The notes under the pieces were generated by a model. It made no database searches. It saw only the letters and a program-made list of their open reading frames with translations, and was not told the origin of the DNA. Positions 45,482 through 53,977 of a DNA stretch of 64,000 nucleotides are shown here, piece by piece (the stretch's first letter is position 1; each line of letters opens with the position of its first letter). The translations under genes and the position numbers were made by a program. Source of the DNA: CAYGFH01 sp964430295 (GTDB taxonomy: Bacteria; Patescibacteriota; Microgenomatia; UBA10105; UBA927); contig CAYSEV010000002.1 of assembly GCA_964430295.1 (NCBI GenBank), positions 25,429 through 89,428 of the forward strand, in the 5' to 3' direction.

Positions 45482-46431
45482 GCAATCAACATAGAGGAGT
45501 TTGTGTGGTGACTGGGGGATCAGGTTTTATTGGTTCGCATTTATGTGCTGCACTCCTCAAAGATTCTTATAGTGTTATATGTCTGGATAATCTCGTCACG
45601 GGTGTTGAGAGTAATATTTCTGAGTTGAAAATAAATCCAAATTTTTCATTCATTAAATGGGATGTCACGAGCGAAATACCAGTCTTACCAACAATAGATT
45701 ATCTGTTTCATTTGGCCTCACCTGCTTCGGTGCCCGATTATCAGAAATATGATGAAGAAACGGCACTCGTGAATTCTGTCGGCACTAGAAATCTGCTTCG
45801 AGTTTCCAGAACGTATGGTGCAAAATTCTTATTTACATCAACATCTGAAATATATGGAGATCCACTTGAGCATCCTCAGAAAGAAACGTATTGGGGGAAT
45901 GTTAATCCAAATGGTGCACGCTCCTGTTACGACGAAGCAAAGCGCTTTGGGGAAATGATTACAATGCTGTATGTCCGTAAGCGTAATGTTAATGCCCGTA
46001 TAGTAAGAATCTTTAATACATATGGTCCTCGTATGCGTGTGGATGATGGAAGAGTCATTTCTAATCTGGTCAATCAGGCAATTCGGAATATGCCGCTTAC
46101 TATATATGGCAAGGGAGATCAAACAAGGTCATTTTGTTACGTGAGTGATATGGTTTCAGGTCTGATGAAAGCAATGTTTTCTGAAAAGACATCGGGAGAG
46201 GTAATCAATCTCGGTAATCCCGTAGAATTCTCAATGAATCAAATTGCCCAAACGATTATAGAAATGACGTCATCATCTTCAGCTGTCGTGTATAAAGAAT
46301 TGCCCGTTGATGACCCGGTTAAGAGAAAACCTGACATTACTAAAGCAAAGGAATTATTGGATTGGGAACCTGTTGTGTCACTTGAGCAAGGTCTGGAAAA
46401 AACAATTGCATATTATCAGTCTATTAAATAA
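45478..46431 (+). CDS. UDP-glucuronate decarboxylase (UDP-xylose synthase)
   Basis: A 317-residue extended SDR enzyme. VTGGSGFIGSHL (11-22) binds NAD, HLASPASVPDY is near 78, and FTSTSEIYGDPLEHPQKETY (119-138) carries E124, the UXS-specific glutamate. YWGNVNPNGARSCYDEAKR contains the Y151-xxx-K155 pair, and R217 in QTRSFCYV matches the conserved Arg. These motifs are diagnostic of UXS, which converts UDP-glucuronate to UDP-xylose. The UDP-glucose dehydrogenase that feeds it is not in the window. ATGA overlap upstream, one-base overlap downstream. Confidence 0.87.
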   Translation: MSNQHRGVCVVTGGSGFIGSHLCAALLKDSYSVICLDNLVTGVESNISELKINPNFSFIKWDVTSEIPVLPTIDYLFHLASPASVPDYQKYDEETALVNSVGTRNLLRVSRTYGAKFLFTSTSEIYGDPLEHPQKETYWGNVNPNGARSCYDEAKRFGEMITMLYVRKRNVNARIVRIFNTYGPRMRVDDGRVISNLVNQAIRNMPLTIYGKGDQTRSFCYVSDMVSGLMKAMFSEKTSGEVINLGNPVEFSMNQIAQTIIEMTSSSSAVVYKELPVDDPVKRKPDITKAKELLDWEPVVSLEQGLEKTIAYYQSIK

Positions 46432-46652
46432 TGAAATTTCAGGATATAGCGTTTCTTCTCACATTGATTTTGATACTCTATAGCAGGAAACCTATATATT
46501 TTTTATATATTGGAATTGCGTGTATTGTGATGGCAATGCCACTTTTTTCTCTTTGGGTGTTTTTTACGGCAGAGAGACTAACATGGTATGCAGCGGCTTT
46601 TTTTAGCGTATATATTGTATTTATTTTGTTTAAAAGAAAGGATAGTATATGA
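46431..46652 (+). CDS. Small two-helix membrane protein, unknown
   Basis: A 73-residue hydrophobic protein with two to three helices (about 5-19, 21-44, 51-68) and a short Lys-rich tail. It sits between two sugar-nucleotide enzymes with overlapping start (TAATG) and stop (ATGA), so it is very likely real. TAERLTWYAAAFF resembles TITERIGEWFYIFF of the 39263 product, suggesting a shared small family. Function unknown. Confidence 0.62.
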   Translation: MKFQDIAFLLTLILILYSRKPIYFLYIGIACIVMAMPLFSLWVFFTAERLTWYAAAFFSVYIVFILFKRKDSI

Positions 46653-47632
46653 AATTTCTGATAACCGGTGGTGCAGGATATATAGGTTCAATTACAAATT
46701 GGTTACTCCGTTCAAAAGGTCATGAGACCGTTATTTTTGATAATATGTCCAATGGGCATATAGATGCCATTGGAACAACTAAACTTATACAAGGAGATCT
46801 TCGAAACAAACGTGAGATTGAATCTGCTATGCAGATTGATTCATTTGATGCCGTTATCCACTTTGCGGCACTCGCATTGGCAGGAGAATCGATGAAAGAG
46901 CCATTTGAATACTATCATAATAATATTGATGGAGGACTAAATCTGTTAGAGGCTATGCGATCAGTCAATTGCAAAACCATTATATTTTCGTCAACATGCG
47001 CGGTGTACGGATTCCCAAAATCATTACCGGTAACAGAAGAATCTCCGATTGCACCGGCATCGGTATACGGCGCTTCTAAGCGGAATTTTGAAGAGATTCT
47101 TGACTGGTATGAAAAAATTTACGGTATGAAATACGCAAAATTACGTTATTTTAATGCGTGCGGCGCACTACCCGATGGTACGTTAGGTGAAGCTCATGGT
47201 GTTGAAACACATATCATTCCGGTTGCCTTAAAAGCTATAGTAGAAGGTTCCCCGTTTACGATATTTGGTAATGATTATGCGACACCAGATGGCACGTGTA
47301 TCAGAGATTATATACATGTTCTTGATCTTGCTGATGCTCATTTAAAGGCAGCCGAATATATTTCTCAAAAAGCAGAGTGTGTCACTGTAAATTTAGGCGT
47401 AGGAAAAGGATATTCAAATCTTGAAATCCTACATGCTGTAGAAAAAGCGACAGGGAAAAGAATGAATATTCAATACGGTAAACGAAGGTGGGGAGATCCT
47501 GATGCCATATATGCCAATAACTCAAAGGCAAAATCAGTTTTAGGATGGGAACCTCAGTTCACCACCGCAGAGTCTATCATCGAATCTGCTTGGGCTTGGC
47601 ATCAGAAACATCCGGGCGGTTATGTGAAATAA
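46649..47632 (+). CDS. galE: UDP-glucose 4-epimerase
   Basis: A 327-residue SDR enzyme with ITGGAGYIGS (5-14), HFAALALAGESMKEP (71-85), IFSSTCAVYG (112-121) and the catalytic Y140-xxx-K144. RYFNACGALPDGTLGEAHG and DGTCIRDYIHVLDLADAH are hallmark GalE segments. It interconverts UDP-glucose and UDP-galactose, or the HexNAc forms, to supply galactose-type donors for the surrounding transferases. It ends the transcriptional block that started upstream; a gap with a -10 box follows. Confidence 0.93.
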   Translation: MKFLITGGAGYIGSITNWLLRSKGHETVIFDNMSNGHIDAIGTTKLIQGDLRNKREIESAMQIDSFDAVIHFAALALAGESMKEPFEYYHNNIDGGLNLLEAMRSVNCKTIIFSSTCAVYGFPKSLPVTEESPIAPASVYGASKRNFEEILDWYEKIYGMKYAKLRYFNACGALPDGTLGEAHGVETHIIPVALKAIVEGSPFTIFGNDYATPDGTCIRDYIHVLDLADAHLKAAEYISQKAECVTVNLGVGKGYSNLEILHAVEKATGKRMNIQYGKRRWGDPDAIYANNSKAKSVLGWEPQFTTAESIIESAWAWHQKHPGGYVK

Positions 47633-47636
47633 TATT

Positions 47637-47664
47637 TTTGTGTCATCTTCAAATACGGTATACT
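47637..47664 (+). promoter_or_regulatory. Promoter candidate with leaderless geometry
   Basis: TATACT at 47659-47664 ends six bases before the ATG at 47671. A TTTGTG at 47637-47642 lies 16 bases upstream as a weak -35. Transcription would start at or next to the A of the start codon. Confidence 0.45.
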
Positions 47665-47670
47665 TAGAAC

Positions 47671-48216
47671 ATGCGTATTGGAATTGATATAAGCCAAATC
47701 GTGCACGAGGGGACAGGTGTAGGGAAATATGTGAATGAGATGGTACGTGCACTTGTATCTGAGAATCCCAAGCATGAATACATTCTGTTTGGAGCATCTC
47801 TTCGTAAACGACGGGTGTTTGAATCTTTTTTTGAATCGTTATCTGATAAACAACAGGTAACCTTGAAAACATTTCCGATACCACCGACACTCCTTGATGT
47901 GTTATGGAATGTTTTGCATATTATTCCTATACAATGGTTTATCGGACCGATCGATGTATTTTGGAGCAGCGATTGGACACAGCCTCCACTGGGAAATGCC
48001 AAAGGGTTAACCACCATACATGATCTTACAATTCTTCGGTTCCCTGAAAGTTTTGACAAGAAAATCGTATCGGTACACACCCGACGATTACAGTGGGCAA
48101 AAAAAGAGTGTACCGCTTTTTTATGCGATAGCGATGCAACAAAAAAGGATTGTATCACCTATATTGGCTTAAATCCGAGACATATATCAGTCGTATATCC
48201 GGGGTATTCATTATGA
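47671..48216 (+). CDS. Half-length GT4 protein (N-terminal GT-B domain only)
   Basis: A 181-residue protein equal to the N-terminal half of a GT4 enzyme. MRIGIDISQIVHEGTGVGKY is the usual opening, IDVFWSSDWTQPP and TTIHDLTILRFPES occur at the usual sites, and VVYPGYSL is the end of the first domain. A full-length relative would continue with the nucleotide-sugar domain and E-x7-E motif; here a TGA stops it and overlaps (ATGA) the start of a complete GT4. There is no frameshifted C-terminal remnant. It is either a decayed copy or a separate acceptor-binding subunit. Confidence 0.72.
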   Translation: MRIGIDISQIVHEGTGVGKYVNEMVRALVSENPKHEYILFGASLRKRRVFESFFESLSDKQQVTLKTFPIPPTLLDVLWNVLHIIPIQWFIGPIDVFWSSDWTQPPLGNAKGLTTIHDLTILRFPESFDKKIVSVHTRRLQWAKKECTAFLCDSDATKKDCITYIGLNPRHISVVYPGYSL

Positions 48217-49358
48217 TTATTGCCATAGATGGTTATGAAGCAAATGTCACGCATCGTGTGGGTATTGGGAGATACGCGTACCAACTGCTCTGTTCAATAT
48301 ATGCATTGCTCAGTGATAAACGGTATGAACATATAACAATATACATATATCTTCCTGAAAAGCCGTTAAACGATATGCCTGACCCACATGCACGGTGGCA
48401 ATATAAAGTGAGATCACCTAAAAAATTTTGGACATTTGTTGGTTTACCTTTGGCACTTTTGTTAGAATCCGCAAAACCCGATGTTATATTCTCACCAACT
48501 CACTACATTCCCCGTTTTGTCTCAATTCCTCGTGTTATGTCTGTAATGGACCTGTCATATCTTTATTTTCCTGAGTTATTTCGACCGAAAGATCTTCATC
48601 AGCTGACTGAATGGACAAAGTATTCTATACGCCACGCAGAAAAAGTATTGACCATAAGCGAATATAGTAAAAATGATATAATTAAACAGTACGGGAAAGA
48701 TCCACAATCAATTGCAGTAACCTATCCGGGATTATTTATGCAACAAAATCAATCAGGTTCAAATATCGTCCAAGATATCTTTAATAAATATTCGATTTCA
48801 AATCAGTTTGTGCTTGCTGTTGGAACAATTCAGCCAAGGAAAAATTATGAACGGCTCATAGAGGCATTCTCTCTATTTTTGAAAAATAATCCTGAGTTGA
48901 AGCACGTTGAATTGGTTATTATAGGCAAAAAAGGCTGGTTATTTGAACCAATATTAGAAGCACCGAAAAAGCACGGAGTTGCTTCATCGGTGAAATTCTT
49001 GGATTTTGTCCCTGATGAGGAATTACCTCTTTTTTATGCAAGCGCGCAATGTTTTGCTCTGCCGAGTCTATATGAAGGGTTTGGGTTGCCTGTGCTTGAA
49101 GCTATGGCCAATGCCTGTCCTGTAGTTATAAGTAATGTATCGAGTCTTCCTGAAATAGCCGGTGACGCCGGTATATATGTAGATCCTGAAAATGCTCAAA
49201 GCATTGCAGATGGCATACAAACGGCGGTTGTGGAAAAAAATCTTATGACGGGTAAAACAAGAATAAAAAATGGCCTGCTACAGGTTAAAAAATTTACATG
49301 GGAAAAAGCTGCCCAACAGACGTTGGAAATATTAGAACAGATAGGTAAACAAGCGTAA
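48213..49358 (+). CDS. GT4 family glycosyltransferase
   Basis: A 381-residue complete GT-B enzyme. IIAIDGYEANVTHRVGIGRY opens the acceptor domain, VMSVMDLSYLYFPELF and VTYPGLF mark its end. AVGTIQPRKNYERLIEAFSL begins the donor domain, and LYEGFGLPVLEAMANACPVV contains the E-x7-E motif. This is the wbdA/mannosyltransferase-like type of GT4 common in O-antigen clusters. The start at 48213 gives ATGA coupling to the truncated GT4. Confidence 0.88.
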   Translation: MIIAIDGYEANVTHRVGIGRYAYQLLCSIYALLSDKRYEHITIYIYLPEKPLNDMPDPHARWQYKVRSPKKFWTFVGLPLALLLESAKPDVIFSPTHYIPRFVSIPRVMSVMDLSYLYFPELFRPKDLHQLTEWTKYSIRHAEKVLTISEYSKNDIIKQYGKDPQSIAVTYPGLFMQQNQSGSNIVQDIFNKYSISNQFVLAVGTIQPRKNYERLIEAFSLFLKNNPELKHVELVIIGKKGWLFEPILEAPKKHGVASSVKFLDFVPDEELPLFYASAQCFALPSLYEGFGLPVLEAMANACPVVISNVSSLPEIAGDAGIYVDPENAQSIADGIQTAVVEKNLMTGKTRIKNGLLQVKKFTWEKAAQQTLEILEQIGKQA

Positions 49359-49362
49359 CAAT

Positions 49363-49926
49363 ATGAGATTATTAATTGATTTTTGGGTGTATTTATCGAC
49401 ATTAATAGGATATATACCTAGCCATACTATCCGATTATTTTTATACAGGAATATCTTCAGAGTTGCTATAGGAAAAGATACATCTATCCACTGGCGAGCC
49501 GAATTTAATCAACCCGCGGGTGTCTCAATAGGTCATAATACTATCATAGGTAACGATGCATTTCTTGATGGCAGAGCAAAAGAGTTTTTGAAGTATCGTA
49601 AAGAGCATGGGAGCCCACTTACAATTGGAAATAATGTCTCTATTGCCGGTGAAGTTCGTATATACACAATGGAGCATGATATACAGAGTCCGGATTTTTC
49701 TGAGACCGGCGCGCCCGTTATCATAGAAGATTATGTTGTGATAGGTAGCAGGGTAACGATATTACCAGGTGTAAAAATAGGGAAGGGAGCTGTAATAGCA
49801 TCAGGCGCAGTGGTTACAAAAGATGTGGCGCCCTATACAGTCGTTGGTGGCGTACCTGCTGTATTTATAAAAAACCGCACAAAGGATCTTTCATATACAT
49901 TAAAGTTTGCCCGCCTGTTTCAATAA
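49363..49926 (+). CDS. Hexapeptide-repeat O-acyltransferase
   Basis: A 187-residue left-handed beta-helix protein of the WbbJ/maltose-acetyltransferase type. After a hydrophobic N terminus of about 30 residues it has IGHNTIIGNDAFLDG, TIGNNVSIAGEVRIYTMEHD (His as candidate catalytic base near residue 106) and VIGSRVTILPGVKIGKGAV. The ending VVTKDVAPYTVVGGVPA is typical. It should acetylate a sugar hydroxyl of the growing glycan using acetyl-CoA. The hydrophobic start may place it at the membrane. Confidence 0.83.
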   Translation: MRLLIDFWVYLSTLIGYIPSHTIRLFLYRNIFRVAIGKDTSIHWRAEFNQPAGVSIGHNTIIGNDAFLDGRAKEFLKYRKEHGSPLTIGNNVSIAGEVRIYTMEHDIQSPDFSETGAPVIIEDYVVIGSRVTILPGVKIGKGAVIASGAVVTKDVAPYTVVGGVPAVFIKNRTKDLSYTLKFARLFQ

Positions 49927-49932
49927 AAGCAT

Positions 49933-50799
49933 ATGGATATTTCTTTTATCATAGTCAGTTACAATACCGAAAAGATTCTGGATGAATGTATTGCTTCAAT
50001 TTACGGTACCCTTAACGCTAAAAAAATTTCTTATGAGATTATCGTGATTGATAATGTATCGACCGATGGTACACGTTCGATGCTAAAGAAGAAATACCCG
50101 GAAGTTGTAACAATATTAAATGAAGAAAACGTAGGATTCGGTCGTGCGAATAATCAGGGAATTCGTAAGGCGAAGGGAAAATTCGTCGTGCTTATTAATT
50201 CTGATACAATTTCGCTTCCCGGTGCGTTGTTAAAATTATATGAATTTGCCAAAGATCATCCAAATGATTTTGTTGGGCCAAAATTACTTAACATCGATAA
50301 AACTCCGCAGACATCCTGCGGTTACTTTTTTACGATTCCTGTCGTTTTTGCCTCGTTGTTTTTGAAGGGCGATGTGAATGGTCTTATACGGTGGTCACCG
50401 GATGAAACAAAACGTGTCGACTGGGTAAGCGGTGCGTGTTTTATCGGTGCCAGAGATGTGTTTATGGATAATTTACTGTTTGATGAGAAGATATTTATGT
50501 ATATGGAAGAGGTGGATTTATTAATGAGAGGAAAGGCTGCAGGGCATAGAACATACTTCTATCACGAATCTGAAATAATACATATTGGCGGGGGAAGCTC
50601 AAAAAATAAAAGAACCGGTCCCGTTCTCAATATTTATAAAGGGTTATTATACGTATATAAAAAACACTATTCGAGTATCTCTTTACACATTCTAAAATTT
50701 TTTCTTCGATTGAAGGCGATTATTTCAGTCTGTATCGGGTATGCTGTAGGAAGCGAGTATTTAAAAAAAACGTATGTTGAGGCTTATAAATTGGTGTAA
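49933..50799 (+). CDS. GT2 glycosyltransferase, rhamnosyltransferase-like
   Basis: A 288-residue GT2 enzyme. FIIVSYNTEKILDECIASI, VIDNVSTDGTRSM (38-50), NVGFGRANNQGIRKAKG (66-82) and LINSDT at 87-92 are the WbbL-type signatures. VDWVSGACFIGARD and FMYMEEVDLLMRG are the acceptor-side blocks with the catalytic acidic residues. It closely resembles the 56609 product. Its last 26 bases overlap the start of the large fusion gene, coupling the two. Confidence 0.87.
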   Translation: MDISFIIVSYNTEKILDECIASIYGTLNAKKISYEIIVIDNVSTDGTRSMLKKKYPEVVTILNEENVGFGRANNQGIRKAKGKFVVLINSDTISLPGALLKLYEFAKDHPNDFVGPKLLNIDKTPQTSCGYFFTIPVVFASLFLKGDVNGLIRWSPDETKRVDWVSGACFIGARDVFMDNLLFDEKIFMYMEEVDLLMRGKAAGHRTYFYHESEIIHIGGGSSKNKRTGPVLNIYKGLLYVYKKHYSSISLHILKFFLRLKAIISVCIGYAVGSEYLKKTYVEAYKLV

Positions 50800-53700
50800 A
50801 GAACATGTGCTCCTGCTTTCAACGCTATTTCTTATGGCGTTTATTCCGTTGTATCCAAAATTACCACTCGTTAATATCCAAAACACCTGGGTATACGTGC
50901 GATTGGAAGATTTTTTTGTTTTTGGTGTGCTTATCCTCTGGTTATTTCTGATGGGGAAAAAGAAAGTCTCTTTTACTACACCGCTGACGAGCTCAATGTT
51001 CCTTTTTTGGATGGTTGGTGGTATCGCAACAGTCCATGGTGTGCTTCTGATTTTTCCTACCATATCTAATGTGTTCCCTAACGTAGCACTATTTTCTTTT
51101 ATTAGAAGAATAGAGTATATGAGTGTTTTTTTTATTTCGTATTGGGGGATACGGGATAAACAGCATATCAGAATACTTCTGTATGTACTGGCTGCTACTG
51201 TTTTGTGTATTAGTCTGTATGGTTTGGGACAACGGTATTTGGGATTTCCCGCATTTTTAACTATGAATGAGGAATTTGCTAAAGGAGTCCCATTAACATT
51301 ATCAAAGCTATCGAGAATTCCTTCGACGTTCGGTGGGCATTACGATCTTGCAGCGTATCTTGTATTAACACTCCCAATACTTATCAGTATGATCTTTGGA
51401 GGTATACAGATATGGTTAATCCCAATTATTGGTTTAATAGTTGCTTTGGGATCATATGTATTGGTCCTTACTGTATCGAGGATATCGTTAATTGGCCTTA
51501 TAGTTGCGGCTATGTTTGTGATTATGTTTTATGCCAGGCGCTTATTAGTGTATATCCTGCCGTTTGTCTTTTTGTTAGGTGTAGTTGCTATATCAGTATC
51601 TCCTACTATTCTGTCACGCTTCGCAAGCACATTAACTCCGGTTGATATTTTAATTGACGCGAATACAGGGTCACCAATAGGAAAAGTTACAAATGTTCCA
51701 AATTTATATTTTAAAGATAAAGTTGTTCGTCAACAAAATTTTACTAGTCCGCATGATTACGTGGTACGGCATGAGTCTATGGATCCAAAATCCCAGATAG
51801 CCTCTATATCAGGGATTATTATTCCATACACGCTTATACCTGACCAATCTCCGCTAATGGTATCATCAATTATTTCAACAGGTGAAGATTTACCACAGGG
51901 GACAGGATATGTAAACTTACCACTCTCACCTATAACGAAAAGGCTTAACAATTTCTATTATGAAATACGTTCAAAAGATGCCACTAAACAGGTTGAAGTT
52001 CAGGTTATAAACGGACCGTACCTGATTAAAAAGTCACTTGCGTATGACCTGTCGTATACAACGAGATTTCAGGGCGAATGGCCACATGCAATACAAGCAT
52101 TCAAACGAAATATTTTCTTAGGTAGCGGGTATGGATCTGTAAGTCTGGCAGTAGACAACAGTTACCTCCGAATGCTCGCTGAAGTTGGTGCGCTGGGCAC
52201 GGTATCGTTTATTACTATTTTGGTTTTGTTTGGTTTATATATATACAAACAGTTTGACACAATAGAATCACCACTCGTAAAAAGCATGGCTGTGGGAGTT
52301 TGCGCCGGAATTGTCGGTCTTGCAGTAAATGCAATTTTTATTGATGTTTTTGAAGCGTCAAAAGTCGCATTTTCTTTATGGCTTCTTATTGGAGCATCTC
52401 TGGGCACGATGAAAATACCTGTTGCTTCAAAAGCTAAAGATAGTAAAAATATATATCGTATTTTTGGTCATCCTCTTATAGGTATTCTCACCATTCTGCT
52501 TGTAGGGTATACGCTGTATGGATCCATAACGGCAAACTATTTTCAGGGAGACGATTTTACGTGGCTACGGTGGGCATCATCATGTGAGAACCCTTCAGCA
52601 ATAGGGCGTTGCCCTGTACAGATTTCTCAGATTGTCAGTCATTTTTTACGCGCTGATGGATTCTTCTATCGGCCGGGTACAAAGATATATTTTGACATTA
52701 TGCAGGGAGCAGCGTGGTTAGATCCATCTGCATACCATGCGGTATCTTTATTCCTTCATATTCTCATCTCAACTCTTATATATCTGTTGTTTCGAATGGT
52801 ATTCAAAAGCGGAATAAAGGCATTGATCGGCGCGTTATTGTTTGTTTCTATTGCAGGATATTCGGAATCAGTTGTCTGGATATCCGCCATCGGGTTGCAA
52901 TTTACTGCGCTTTTTACACTCATTGGTATGTTTCTTTCTATACGTTGGAATAACACGCATTCGAAACTGGTACTCCTACTGTCACTTCTCAGTATGTTTA
53001 TCGCAATGATTTTTCACGAAATGGGAGTTATTGCACCGCTTATAGCACTTTCATATATATACGTGTTTATGTATTCAGGACCTGTTAAAACGTTCGCTAA
53101 ACAGCATAGATACTGGATATTTTTATCACCGATTATTGTATATCTAAGTTTACGATTTTTTGCCGGTAGTCACTGGTTTAATGGTGATTACAGCTATGAT
53201 CTTTATAAACTTCCATACAATGTAGTAGGTAATACCATTGGGTATCTGGCAGCTATACTTGGTGGGCCTTCTATGTTGAGTATTATCACTTTACTTCGTG
53301 TACAACTTAGAGCACATTTGGCTATAAGCGCTTTTCTTTTATGTATTCTTATGTATGTCTCATATCATGTATTCAAATATATCTTAAAAACATATAATTC
53401 CGATGAAAAGCGCGTTGCATTGTTTGGCATGTTATTTTCGATTGTATCATTATTGCCGTTTCTGGGTCTGGGAAATATAGCATTGCGATATGGGTATATG
53501 GCAACTATTGGAGTTGTAATGCTTCTTGTTATCATGATTAAGAAAATGTATGAGTACATGCTCATAAACGGGGAAGATATAGCAAGATATTCGGTCATTC
53601 TTTGCGCTTCAATCTTTTTACTTTTTCAATTAGTTCAGCGTAATAAGGTGTTGGATAATTGGCAGGAATCCGGTGAAAAGATACGCAGATCCGTTATTTC

Positions 53701-53977
53701 TCTGAATGCTGCATATACAGATGACTGGTCATCTCTTCCCATGGAGTTTCACATTGTTAACTTACCTATAAAGAATGGATATGCGTGGATGTATCCTGTC
53801 GGTTTTCCAGACATGGTATGGTTTGTTACTAAAAATGATTCTGTACGGATATTTTATGATTCATCTGTAGCGACAGCATTGGATAGTATTCAATATGGTT
53901 CAAAAAATCAAAAAGTATTTGAATTCACCGATACCGGTGCATTAGTTCAAAAATTTAAGGAGTGGAAACCGCTGTGA
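50774..53977 (+). CDS. Fusion of O-antigen ligase/polymerase (Wzy_C) and a GT-C-like domain
   Basis: A 1067-residue membrane protein with two halves. Residues 1-555 form a Wzy_C/WaaL-like module: about ten helices, FGGHYDLAAYLVL, LTVSRIS, a large extracellular loop (about 275-450), and GSGYGSVSLAVDNSYLRMLA with D461-N462, the canonical second loop motif. Residues about 565-1067 are a second polytopic unit opening with FQGDDFTWLRWAS, FYRPGTKIYF and YHAVSLFLHILIS, as in GT39/TMTC-like GT-C proteins. No stop or frameshift separates them. It may polymerise or ligate the glycan and also add a sugar. I know of no common fusion of this kind. Confidence 0.78.
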   Translation: MLRLINWCKEHVLLLSTLFLMAFIPLYPKLPLVNIQNTWVYVRLEDFFVFGVLILWLFLMGKKKVSFTTPLTSSMFLFWMVGGIATVHGVLLIFPTISNVFPNVALFSFIRRIEYMSVFFISYWGIRDKQHIRILLYVLAATVLCISLYGLGQRYLGFPAFLTMNEEFAKGVPLTLSKLSRIPSTFGGHYDLAAYLVLTLPILISMIFGGIQIWLIPIIGLIVALGSYVLVLTVSRISLIGLIVAAMFVIMFYARRLLVYILPFVFLLGVVAISVSPTILSRFASTLTPVDILIDANTGSPIGKVTNVPNLYFKDKVVRQQNFTSPHDYVVRHESMDPKSQIASISGIIIPYTLIPDQSPLMVSSIISTGEDLPQGTGYVNLPLSPITKRLNNFYYEIRSKDATKQVEVQVINGPYLIKKSLAYDLSYTTRFQGEWPHAIQAFKRNIFLGSGYGSVSLAVDNSYLRMLAEVGALGTVSFITILVLFGLYIYKQFDTIESPLVKSMAVGVCAGIVGLAVNAIFIDVFEASKVAFSLWLLIGASLGTMKIPVASKAKDSKNIYRIFGHPLIGILTILLVGYTLYGSITANYFQGDDFTWLRWASSCENPSAIGRCPVQISQIVSHFLRADGFFYRPGTKIYFDIMQGAAWLDPSAYHAVSLFLHILISTLIYLLFRMVFKSGIKALIGALLFVSIAGYSESVVWISAIGLQFTALFTLIGMFLSIRWNNTHSKLVLLLSLLSMFIAMIFHEMGVIAPLIALSYIYVFMYSGPVKTFAKQHRYWIFLSPIIVYLSLRFFAGSHWFNGDYSYDLYKLPYNVVGNTIGYLAAILGGPSMLSIITLLRVQLRAHLAISAFLLCILMYVSYHVFKYILKTYNSDEKRVALFGMLFSIVSLLPFLGLGNIALRYGYMATIGVVMLLVIMIKKMYEYMLINGEDIARYSVILCASIFLLFQLVQRNKVLDNWQESGEKIRRSVISLNAAYTDDWSSLPMEFHIVNLPIKNGYAWMYPVGFPDMVWFVTKNDSVRIFYDSSVATALDSIQYGSKNQKVFEFTDTGALVQKFKEWKPL
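53957..53962 (+). promoter_or_regulatory. Shine-Dalgarno-like AAGGAG deciding a GTG start
   Basis: AAGGAG lies 11 bases upstream of the GTG at 53974 and is one of very few purine-rich ribosome sites in the window. It overlaps the GTG at 53962, which therefore cannot be served by it. This favours 53974 as the start of the next gene. Confidence 0.5.

Noticed and set aside
47664..48158. Long antisense frames opposite the truncated GT4
   Set aside because: No family features, Ser/Arg-rich composition typical of antisense translation, and the plus-strand frame has clear GT4 motifs.
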